Shown in pieces: positions 1 through 5,673 of a stretch of DNA of 8,385 nt. Location of the stretch: NCBI GenBank assembly GCA_036001225.1, contig DASYUM010000196.1:1-8385 (forward strand). Reading direction: 5' to 3'. Positions within the stretch are counted from its first letter, which is position 1, and each line of letters begins with the position of its first letter. Both the position numbers and the translations under genes were made by a program. The notes beneath the pieces were generated by a model, which did not search any database, was not told the origin of the DNA, and saw nothing but the letters and a program-made list of their open reading frames with translations. The DNA is from DASYUM01 sp036001225. Lineage in GTDB: Bacteria; Methylomirabilota; Methylomirabilia; Rokubacteriales; DASRDR01.

Positions 1-20
1 CCCGCCCGGCTCACCCGCAT
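1..20 (-). CDS. Start of an unidentified minus-strand gene (cut by left edge)
   Basis: Only the first six codons and part of a seventh lie in the window (Met-Arg-Val-Ser-Arg-Ala-Gly). They are called a gene start because the ATG at 20-18 is preceded on the same strand by a perfect AAGGAG Shine-Dalgarno sequence (positions 33-28, seven bases of spacing) and, further upstream, by a good -10 hexamer at 84-79. This combination is unusual in such GC-rich DNA. The product cannot be guessed. The gene follows the MFS transporter in the same direction but appears to have its own promoter. Confidence 0.5.
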
Positions 21-78
21 GGCGCCGCTCCTTCCCGCCGCCGCTGGTACGGGCTCCGGCCCGCGCGCGGTGGCCGCC

Positions 79-108
79 AGTATACACCCCGCCCCGATCG
101 GCTGTCCG
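79..108 (-). promoter_or_regulatory. Probable sigma-70 promoter for the gene leaving the left edge
   Basis: Read on the minus strand, a TATACT -10 box (84-79) lies 18 bases after CGGACA (108-103), which matches four of six -35 consensus positions. Transcription would begin near position 72 and leave a leader of about 50 bases that carries the AAGGAG ribosome binding site. It is one of very few AT-rich hexamers in this GC-rich intergenic stretch. Confidence 0.45.
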
Positions 109-122
109 CGGCGTCTAGGTCA

Positions 123-144
123 CGGTCCGGCTCCTTCAGGACCG
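123..144 (-). terminator. Possible stem-loop at the end of the MFS gene
   Basis: CGGTCC (123-128) and GGACCG (139-144) are perfect inverted repeats around a ten-base loop that contains the MFS stop codon. There is no T-run after it, so if it works in termination it is not a classical intrinsic terminator. A six-base stem can easily arise by chance in GC-rich DNA. Confidence 0.2.
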
Positions 145-1305
145 CAGCCGGAAGCCGAGCGCGGTGGCACCAGCCAGGCAGGCGGCCAGGAGGCCGAACA
201 TCGGCGGGTACCCGAGGACGTGGGCCAGGTAGCCGAAGCCCATGGCGCCGGCGGCCTGCCCGGTCAGGATGAACGCGCTGAACACGCCGATCATCAGTCC
301 CCGCCGCTCCTCGGGCGTCAGGTCCATCACCAGCGCGCTCAGCGCGGGATAGAGGAAGCCATGGGCGGTACCCGCGAGCAGTCCCGTCACCACCAGGAGG
401 GGCCCGGCCGGCGCCCCACCCCGCGCGACCAGCGGGCCCATCACGGCGAGGACGATCGCCGCCGTCGTCTGGAGTCCGAGGGCGGGAACGATGATGAGTC
501 GTCGTCCCACCGTGTCGATCAGGCGGCCGGCCGCCGCCCGCACGGTCAGCGCCCCCAGCGAGTAGGCGATGGCGAAGAGCCCGATCCGCTCGACCCCCAG
601 CGTGGCCGCGTAGGTGGGGAGGAACGTGAAGACGACGCCGGTCCCCAGCCCGAACGACAAGCCGAGGGCCATCGGCACCCGCGGCGCCGTCAGGATCCCG
701 CCGAGAAGGCCGGCCAGCCCCACCGGGCTCGCCGGGCGGCGGGTGGGCAGCTCGCCGAGCCGGGTGGTCACCAGGAGCGCGGCCGCGGCGAGGGCGGCGG
801 CCGCGGCGAAGAAGACCCGGAACCCGTAGGCCTTCACCACCACCTCGCCCAGCGCCGGGCCCAGGGCGGTCGAGGTCAACCCCGAGATCCCGAAAATGCC
901 GAGCGCCTGGCCGCGCCGCTCGGCCGGCACCAGGGTCACGACGAAGGCGAAGCTGGCGATGAAGTACATCGAGCTGGCCAACCCCTGGAGCACGCGCAGG
1001 AGTGCCAGGAGGGGGAGCGCGTCGGGCGCCAGCGCGAAGAGGAGCGAGGCAATGGCCGCCAGCGCGGCCCCGCCCAGCATGAACGGACGGCGGCCGACCC
1101 GATCCACCCACACGCCCACCACCGGCTGGCAGACGATGGCGGTGCCGCTGTAGAGGCCCATGATCAGGCCCAGCCCGGCCTCGGTCGTGCCGAGCTGCTT
1201 GAGGTGGAGCGGGAGTAGGAAGTAGGCGGCGAGATTGGTGAAGAACAGGAAGTTGCCGGCGGCCGCCGTCAGGAACGGCCCCGTGAAGATGGGCGGCGCG
1301 CCCAC
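136..1305 (-). CDS. Major facilitator superfamily transporter, 12 membrane helices
   Basis: A 389-residue inner-membrane secondary transporter, full length for the drug/sugar-efflux type of MFS. Twelve hydrophobic segments can be counted. The first runs over about residues 10-33, and a polar loop at about 181-195 separates the two six-helix halves. The MFS signature loop appears in both halves: G64-xxx-D68-R69-x-G71-R72-R73 between helices 2 and 3, and G260-xxx-D264-xx-G267-R268-R269 between helices 8 and 9. The start is GTG, chosen because helix 1 follows at once and a GGCGGGG-like ribosome binding sequence lies just upstream. The gene starts 74 bases after the amidohydrolase stop in the same direction, so the two may be cotranscribed and the transporter may move that enzyme's substrate or product. 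Substrate and direction cannot be read from the sequence. Confidence 0.92.
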   Translation of the reverse strand: MGAPPIFTGPFLTAAAGNFLFFTNLAAYFLLPLHLKQLGTTEAGLGLIMGLYSGTAIVCQPVVGVWVDRVGRRPFMLGGAALAAIASLLFALAPDALPLLALLRVLQGLASSMYFIASFAFVVTLVPAERRGQALGIFGISGLTSTALGPALGEVVVKAYGFRVFFAAAAALAAAALLVTTRLGELPTRRPASPVGLAGLLGGILTAPRVPMALGLSFGLGTGVVFTFLPTYAATLGVERIGLFAIAYSLGALTVRAAAGRLIDTVGRRLIIVPALGLQTTAAIVLAVMGPLVARGGAPAGPLLVVTGLLAGTAHGFLYPALSALVMDLTPEERRGLMIGVFSAFILTGQAAGAMGFGYLAHVLGYPPMFGLLAACLAGATALGFRLRS

Positions 1306-1379
1306 TCGCCCCGCCTAGCCCGAACTCTTCACAACGGCGTGACGAGGAACCGGCGTCCCCAGGACAATGATGATCGCGC

Positions 1380-3101
1380 CTAGCGAAACGGCGACAGGTA
1401 CTGCTGGCTCTTGACGTGGAGCAGGCCGCGCGCGGTGAGCCGCAGCGCCGGGATCGCCTGGAAGGTGAGCGTCTCCAGGGGCAGGAGGGGGTTGGCGAAT
1501 GGGCAACCGAGCGCCCGCGCGGCCTCGCCGAAGGCGGTGAGCCCCCGCGCCACGTCGGCCAGCGGCGCCGGCGAGGCAAAGCCGCCGATCGGGAACGCCA
1601 GCTCGGCCCGCACCGCGCCGGCGCCGTCGGCGACGACGAGCCCACCCCGCAGCTCGATCACGCGTCGGACCGCGGCCGCGAGCGCCGCGGGCGAGGCGCC
1701 GACGGCGACGAGCTCGGCGGCGTCGAACGACACCGAGGAAGCGAGCGCCCCTTCCCGCAGTCCGAAGCCGCGGACGACACCCAGCGCGCGGAGCCCGGTG
1801 CCGCGCTGGTTCAGCGCGACGGCGAGCAGGCAGTCCCGGGCCGGATCGGCGGCCACGGCGCCGTCCCGCACCGGCAGCTCGGCCTCGTCCTCCCAGGTCA
1901 GGATCTGGCCCGCCGTCCGGATCACGCGTACGCGCGCGGCGAGCCCCGCCGCCGGCAGGCGGAAGGTCGCCAGCTCGATCGGTCCGACCCGCAGTCCCTG
2001 GTACAGACCGGGCGGCATCACGGCCGGCGGCAGCGGGAGCAGGCAGCGGCCGTCGCGGGCCGCCACCCGGCCGCGCGCGACGACGACCTCCGGCCGCACC
2101 GTCCGGAGGTCGGGCAGCACCAGGAAGTCCGCGACGCGCCCGGGGGCGATGGCGCCCAACTCGGTGTCGAGCCGGAAGTGCTCGGCCACGTTGAGGCTCG
2201 CCATCTGGTAGGCGGTGACCGGTGGGAAGCCGAGGTCGATGGCCCGCTGGACGATGCCGTCCATGTAGCCGTGGACGAGCAGGTCGGGCGGCCACACGCC
2301 GTCCGAGGCGAGCGCCGCGCGGCGGAGCGAGAGACCCTGATCCAGGATCGCCGCCACCGCCTCGAGGTCGCGGCGCACCGAGCCCTCGCGAATCAGGACG
2401 CACATCCCGAGCCGCAGGAGGTCCACCGCCTCCTCCCCCGTGATCGGCTCGTGGCAGGAGCCGACCCCGGCGGCGACAAAGGCGGCGAGCTTCGCGTCCC
2501 GGGCGCCGGCCGAGTGGCCTTCCACCGTCTTGCCGAGCGCCCGCGCCCGCTCGAAGAGGGGGAGGAGCCGCTTCGGCTCCGCCAGGAGGCGGTGCCAGTA
2601 GACCTCGCCCAAGCCGAGGACACCGGGTGAGTCGAGGAGCGCGGCCAGGTCCGCCTCCGAGATGACCGGCTGGCCGGTCCCGTCGTCGGTCGTGAGGTAC
2701 GCGATGACCGGCGCGGTGGCATAGGCGTGGATGGGCTGGGTGGCGAGGACGTCGAGCATCCACCGGGCGCCGGCGGCGCCGAGGGCCGCGGCCGGCTGGC
2801 CCATCTCGGTGATCAGCGTGGTGAGCCCGCGCGGGATCGCCTCCCGGAGCAGCTCGGGAATGGTGACCAGCGAGTCGGCGTGAGTGTGGCCATCGATGAA
2901 GCCGGGGACGAGGACCCGGCCGCGGGCGTCGAGGCGCTCGGTGCCGGGACCGGCGAGCGCCGATAGATCGGGCCCGACCGCGGCGATGCGCTCGCCGGCT
3001 ACCGCGACGTCCCACCGGCAGAGCTCGGCGGTGTAGACGTTCACGACGATGCCGCCGGTGACGAGGAGGTCGGCCGGCGCGTCGCCGAGCGCGACCTGCA
3101 T
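1380..3101 (-). CDS. Adenine deaminase-family amidohydrolase with altered signature motifs
   Basis: A 573-residue cytoplasmic metal-dependent hydrolase, close to the usual 550-600 residues of adenine deaminase (adenine + water to hypoxanthine + ammonia). Metal and catalytic residues of the fold are present: H72-x-H74 after the PGFID strand, E166 (LGEV), H196 (EGH), H217 (SCHE) and D267 (ASD). The family pattern M300-ASLN-x-AEHF followed by GAIAPG (316-321) is clear, as is the C-terminal domain (about 370-573; GVVRGFGL at 441-448). However, the family's DPHEIANV loop reads TEMGQPAAA (98-106), the ERHG stretch reads NQRG (431-434), and the VAHDSHN motif reads VSFDAAE (457-463). The substrate may therefore not be adenine. 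A GTG at 3122, in frame and overlapping the lipoprotein stop as GTGA, is an alternative start adding seven residues. Neither start has a strong ribosome binding site, which suggests coupled translation. Confidence 0.85.
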   Translation of the reverse strand: MQVALGDAPADLLVTGGIVVNVYTAELCRWDVAVAGERIAAVGPDLSALAGPGTERLDARGRVLVPGFIDGHTHADSLVTIPELLREAIPRGLTTLITEMGQPAAALGAAGARWMLDVLATQPIHAYATAPVIAYLTTDDGTGQPVISEADLAALLDSPGVLGLGEVYWHRLLAEPKRLLPLFERARALGKTVEGHSAGARDAKLAAFVAAGVGSCHEPITGEEAVDLLRLGMCVLIREGSVRRDLEAVAAILDQGLSLRRAALASDGVWPPDLLVHGYMDGIVQRAIDLGFPPVTAYQMASLNVAEHFRLDTELGAIAPGRVADFLVLPDLRTVRPEVVVARGRVAARDGRCLLPLPPAVMPPGLYQGLRVGPIELATFRLPAAGLAARVRVIRTAGQILTWEDEAELPVRDGAVAADPARDCLLAVALNQRGTGLRALGVVRGFGLREGALASSVSFDAAELVAVGASPAALAAAVRRVIELRGGLVVADGAGAVRAELAFPIGGFASPAPLADVARGLTAFGEAARALGCPFANPLLPLETLTFQAIPALRLTARGLLHVKSQQYLSPFR

Positions 3102-3118
3102 CAGACGGCCGCGCTCGC

Positions 3119-3688
3119 TCACGAGGCTGGCGTGATCAGCAGGGTCCAGGCCCGGCGACGGGCCCAGCTCCGTTCGAACTCCGCGTAGGACACGATCCGG
3201 TAGGGGGTCGTGCCGGAGTGCAGCACCACCGCCCGCGTCCGGTCGTCGTATCCGAGCAGGACGGCGAAGTGGGGAACGGGGTAGCCCGTGACGCCGAGGT
3301 CCTGGAAGACGATCAGGGGACGGTCGCGCCGGAGCTCGTCCTTGACCCGCTCGAGCGTCCCCGCGAACGACCGGGCCTGGAAGCCGCGGCGTCGCGCGTA
3401 GAATTCGAGGTCCAGGTTCAGCGTCCCCCGGATCGACGGCAGATAGAGCTCGCGCGCGATCTCGTCCTGGCCGACGGCGGCGCCGTAGTACTGGAGGACC
3501 ATCGCCAGCGTGGCCGGACCGCACTGGAACTCTTCCTGGGGGATGAAGGGGACCGTGCTGATCAGGTGGGCGTGGCCGCCGGAGACGCTCGCGCGCACGG
3601 TGTCGAGGGTGGTCCGGGAGGCACAGCCGGCCGCAAGGAGGAGCATCGCGACGAGGAGTGCGCAGACCAGTTCGAGCCGCTCGCGCAT
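3119..3688 (-). CDS. C39-like cysteine peptidase lipoprotein (PA2778-type, short form)
   Basis: A 189-residue exported lipoprotein. The hydrophobic segment 7-20 is followed by a lipobox ending at G21-C22, so C22 should carry the lipid; Ala at +2 favours the outer membrane. The mature part is a papain-like C39 fold: Q51 (oxyanion) and C56 (nucleophile) in the QEEFQCGPA motif, then H140 in PHFAVLLGYD, and a VVLHSG strand (154-159). The C-terminal pattern SWARRRAW resembles the PA2778 family, whose members usually continue into TPR repeats. This protein stops at the end of the peptidase domain. Peptidase activity is inferred from the conserved Cys/His, and its target is unknown. The start is ATG with AAAGG four bases upstream. 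A TATATA at 3703-3698 could be a -10 box but would give almost no leader. The stop lies 17 bases before, or overlaps, the amidohydrolase start. Confidence 0.85.
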   Translation of the reverse strand: MRERLELVCALLVAMLLLAAGCASRTTLDTVRASVSGGHAHLISTVPFIPQEEFQCGPATLAMVLQYYGAAVGQDEIARELYLPSIRGTLNLDLEFYARRRGFQARSFAGTLERVKDELRRDRPLIVFQDLGVTGYPVPHFAVLLGYDDRTRAVVLHSGTTPYRIVSYAEFERSWARRRAWTLLITPAS

Positions 3689-3949
3689 CGCCTTTACTAT
3701 ATACCCGGGTCAGCGGGGGCTTCCGCGCCCGACGTGCACGGCGCGCGTGCCGACGCCACTCGTCAGTCGGCGTCGTCGATCTCGACGAACACTACCCCAC
3801 GCTCGCGGTCGGGCACCGCGAACCCCGTTGCGGGATTGGTGATCGCTCGAGAAGCGCTAGTCGGGCTGACGGCGGAGTCTACGCCGTCTGCATTCAGTCG
3901 GCGTTGCTCGCGAGGAGGCCGGTGAGCCAGGCGATGTCGATCGAACGAA
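3689..3949. other. Intergenic stretch with no convincing gene
   Basis: These 261 bases lie between the small zinc-ribbon gene and the lipoprotein gene, both on the minus strand. They contain an 11-base direct repeat (TCAGTCGGCGT at 3763-3773 and 3894-3904), a seven-base-stem hairpin (3868-3888), and a minus-strand frame open from about 3976 to a stop at 3763 that has no ATG or GTG near its beginning. The last 26 codons of that frame (ending in VVFVEIDDAD) look more protein-like than the rest. It may be a decayed gene tail, but this is weak. Confidence 0.4.
3868..3888 (-). terminator. Candidate stem-loop after the small zinc-ribbon gene
   Basis: GACGGCG (3868-3874) and CGCCGTC (3882-3888) form a perfect seven-base stem with a seven-base loop. 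On the minus strand it lies 62 bases after the zinc-ribbon stop and five bases after the stop of a 19-codon overlapping frame. No T-run follows, so a terminator role is only plausible. Confidence 0.3.
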
Positions 3950-4096
3950 TCACGGATCGCTACAATCTCGCGTCATTCCACACTTGTGGCACACGATCTT
4001 GCAGTGTCGCTCTTCCATCCGCTCGCCGCAGCAGTCGCACAGGTAGACCCATTCCCTGGTCAGGGGGGGAGACGATTCTCGGCCTCGATTATCCAT
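3950..4096 (-). CDS. Small zinc-ribbon protein, 48 residues
   Basis: A short gene on the minus strand. The ATG at 4096 and TGA at 3952-3950 give a 48-residue protein, nearly half of it a zinc ribbon. C20-xx-C23 and C36-xx-C39 are the two metal-binding knuckles, with further cysteines at 22, 32 and 45 and a histidine at 31. The core reads CDCCGERMEERHCKIVC and the end reads RDCSDP. I recall similar ERHCKIVC...RDCSDP mini-proteins as conserved hypotheticals in several bacterial groups, without a known function. Zinc binding follows from the knuckles; a nucleic-acid or protein partner is inference. There is no signal peptide or membrane helix. The ribosome binding site is weak. It is divergent from the thioesterase gene, 99 bases apart. 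Base composition is slightly less GC-rich than its neighbours. Confidence 0.78.
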   Translation of the reverse strand: MDNRGRESSPPLTREWVYLCDCCGERMEERHCKIVCHKCGMTRDCSDP

Positions 4097-4146
4097 GGCG
4101 GGCAGCGTCTCACCGTCGGCGGGCGGAAGTCAAGATCACGGTGCCG

Positions 4147-4152
4147 TACACT
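4147..4152 (+). promoter_or_regulatory. Possible -10 box for the thioesterase gene
   Basis: TACACT matches four of six -10 consensus bases and lies in the 99-base divergent gap. No good -35 box is found 16-18 bases upstream. Transcription would begin around 4159, just before the 11-codon leader frame at 4164. Weak support only. Confidence 0.25.
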
Positions 4153-4195
4153 AGCGGCATCCCATGGAAATGCCGGACAGGGTGACCGAGACCCG

Positions 4196-5092
4196 ATGAC
4201 GGCCGTGTTGATGGAGCAGCGTCTGCGCGAGGCGCTCGCCGAGGCGACGCGGGGGCGAGTCACCTTCGCCCGTGACTTCCAGGGCTTCCCGGGGACCGTC
4301 CACGGCGGCGCGGTGGCGGCGCTCTTCTATCGGGTGACCACGCCTCGGCCGCCCGTCCACCTCCGCGTGGATCTCCTGCGCGGCGTGCCGACGGAGCGGC
4401 CCCTTCGCCTCACGACCGGCCGCCAGGGCGCCCGGGCCCGGCTGGCCCTGGCCGACGGGGACCGGCCGCTCGCCGAGGCCGAGCTTTCGCGCCAGGAGGT
4501 GTCCCCGGTCGATCCCGCGCCGACGCTGGCGGCGTGGCGCGCCGGCCATGCCGCCGCCGCCGAGGTGCCGGGGACGGCGACCTGTCTGGCCTGCGGCTCC
4601 GCCAATCCGCTCGGCCTCGGCGTGCGCTTCCACGTGGACGACCGCTTCCTCTGGCGCGAGTACACTCCGCGGGAGGTCTACCGCGCCGCCGACGGCTCAC
4701 TCCACGCCGCGCTGGTGACCATCATGCTGGACGAGCTCGGATGGTGGCTCGGCGCGCTCGCTCAGGGCGAGTGCGGCGTCACGACCGAGGTCGCGGTCAC
4801 CGTCTACCGGCGGCTCCCGTTCGCGCCGCTTCTCGTCATCGGCGACCGCACGGTCGTCACCGCCGACGAGGATCGGCGGGGCCGCTACACGCGCGGACAC
4901 GGCTGGCTCTGCACGACCGACGGGACATTGCTCGCCGCCGCCGACGTGCGCTTCGCAGGCAGTCGCGCCTACACCAAGCGCCTGCTCGACGCATTCCTGG
5001 AAACTACCGAGCCGGAAACGTTCTTTCGTCTCTTTCCGAACGCGCGCGCGCTGGCCGCGCGGGGCGATGGGGCCGGCTGGCGTCCCAGATAA
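4196..5092 (+). CDS. Double hot-dog acyl-CoA thioesterase-like protein
   Basis: A 298-residue soluble protein made of two hot-dog domains in tandem. The first (about 20-100) has the PaaI-type turn into the central helix, GTVHGGAVAALF at 33-44. The second (about 128-255) opens with CLACGSANPLGLGVRF (130-145), typical of PaaI/THEM4-like thioesterases, and has H170 at the start of its helix and D179-E180 where the catalytic acid is expected. Such proteins hydrolyse acyl-CoA thioesters; the substrate cannot be predicted. In the first domain no acid follows HGG at the usual spacing (the helix reads AVAALFYRV), so only the second domain is likely to be catalytic. The ATG at 4196 is preferred over upstream starts, which would run across the divergent zinc-ribbon gene. 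AGGGTGA at 4179-4185 is the likely ribosome binding site; ATG at 4211 is an alternative. Translation may be coupled to an 11-codon frame upstream. Confidence 0.8.
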   Translation: MTAVLMEQRLREALAEATRGRVTFARDFQGFPGTVHGGAVAALFYRVTTPRPPVHLRVDLLRGVPTERPLRLTTGRQGARARLALADGDRPLAEAELSRQEVSPVDPAPTLAAWRAGHAAAAEVPGTATCLACGSANPLGLGVRFHVDDRFLWREYTPREVYRAADGSLHAALVTIMLDELGWWLGALAQGECGVTTEVAVTVYRRLPFAPLLVIGDRTVVTADEDRRGRYTRGHGWLCTTDGTLLAAADVRFAGSRAYTKRLLDAFLETTEPETFFRLFPNARALAARGDGAGWRPR

Positions 5093-5100
5093 GATTATGC

Positions 5101-5129
5101 TTGCAACCTCCCGCGGATTCGGGCAAAAT
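5101..5129 (+). promoter_or_regulatory. Possible promoter for the basic zinc-ribbon gene
   Basis: TTGCAA (5101-5106) and CAAAAT (5124-5129) are separated by exactly 17 bases, and each matches four of six sigma-70 consensus positions. Transcription would begin near 5136. That favours the ATG at 5152 over the in-frame ATG at 5128, which lies within the -10 box. Confidence 0.35.
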
Positions 5130-5151
5130 GCCGGCCGAGGCTCGGGACGGC

Positions 5152-5577
5152 ATGAAAAGCATCATCGTCTATACCAGGCAAGTAAAGGCGCAGAATCTTT
5201 ACCCGAAACGCATCATTTCCCCTCCGGCTCCCAACAAGTGCTGCGGCAGCCGCATGGAGGTCCTGGGTCGGCCTCGCGTCGACGAGCATGGGCGGCGTTT
5301 TTGCTATAAACGGTGCAAGGTTTGCGGCTTCGCCCTCCGCTACTTCCTCGAGCCGGTGCCCTCGATCCTGATCCCGCCCACCTCCGACCAGAAGGGACGT
5401 AAGCCCGCGCCGATCAAAGAGCGGACGACCGTGCACCCGATCCACCCCCCGGCACGGCGCCCGCAGCCGGCACCCCGAAAGCCCGCCCCGAGCCGTCATG
5501 TCCGGCGGAAGCCGCCGGCCCGACGCCCCCACGCCGTCCAGGCCGGCCGGAAGGGAAACGCCCGGCGCCGCCGGTAG
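5152..5577 (+). CDS. Zinc-ribbon protein with long Arg/Lys/Pro-rich tail
   Basis: A 141-residue protein that I cannot assign to a named family. Residues 28-66 form a probable zinc ribbon: C30-C31 at one end (KCCGSRMEV) and C51, C55-xx-C58 at the other (FCYKRCKVCGF). From about residue 80 to the end the protein is a low-complexity, very basic tail (KGRKP, ARRPQPAPRK, VRRKPPARRP, NARRRR) with almost no acidic residues, so it is likely disordered and able to bind nucleic acid or anionic surfaces. Both roles are inference. The ATG at 5152 is chosen on promoter position; 5128 would add eight residues. It follows the thioesterase gene by 59 bases. The CCGxRME motif matches the 48-residue zinc-ribbon protein on the other strand at 3950-4096. 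Coding support comes from the ribbon pattern and third-position GC bias; the tail is the least certain part. Confidence 0.7.
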   Translation: MKSIIVYTRQVKAQNLYPKRIISPPAPNKCCGSRMEVLGRPRVDEHGRRFCYKRCKVCGFALRYFLEPVPSILIPPTSDQKGRKPAPIKERTTVHPIHPPARRPQPAPRKPAPSRHVRRKPPARRPHAVQAGRKGNARRRR

Positions 5578-5609
5578 GCGGGGCCGGAGCCTGGCTGACT
5601 CCGCATTCC

Positions 5610-5632
5610 GGCGGTCGGCACCCCGACCCGCC
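5610..5632 (+). terminator. Strong GC stem-loop between zinc-ribbon gene and mscL
   Basis: GGCGGTCGG (5610-5618) pairs with CCGACC-C-GCC (5623-5632) around a CACC loop, giving nine base pairs with one bulged C. It sits 33 bases after the zinc-ribbon stop and 42 before the mscL start. There is no T-run, so it may slow or end transcription in a Rho-assisted way, or simply be a chance GC structure. Confidence 0.35.
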
Positions 5633-5673
5633 GCCGTCGGTCACGCAGGCTGAGGGATCGAGAAGGATCGGCG

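Noticed and set aside
11..1645. A 544-codon minus-strand open frame over the transporter gene
   Set aside because: It lies in another frame of the MFS gene, and its Arg/Ala/Gly/Pro-rich translation has no transmembrane pattern or motif.
1416..2630. A 404-codon plus-strand open frame antisense to the amidohydrolase
   Set aside because: The translation is low in hydrophobic residues and rich in Arg, Gly and Glu with no motif; it is an antisense shadow.
1315..3015. A 566-codon minus-strand open frame over the amidohydrolase
   Set aside because: It is an out-of-frame shadow; the amidohydrolase frame carries all metal ligands and family motifs.
3102..3524. A 141-codon N-terminal extension of the amidohydrolase frame
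   Set aside because: It overlaps the lipoprotein gene completely, and its Arg/Pro-rich translation is unlike any amidohydrolase; the family's N-terminal beta-strand begins just after the ATG at 3101.
3763..3976. A minus-strand open frame ending in VVFVEIDDAD
   Set aside because: It has no ATG or GTG at its beginning, the first half is Arg/His/Pro-rich like a shadow frame, and no family is recognised. It is kept only as a remark on the intergenic stretch.
3986..4195. A 70-codon upstream extension of the thioesterase frame
   Set aside because: It crosses the opposite-strand zinc-ribbon gene and shows no hot-dog homology; the start at 4196 has a ribosome binding sequence.
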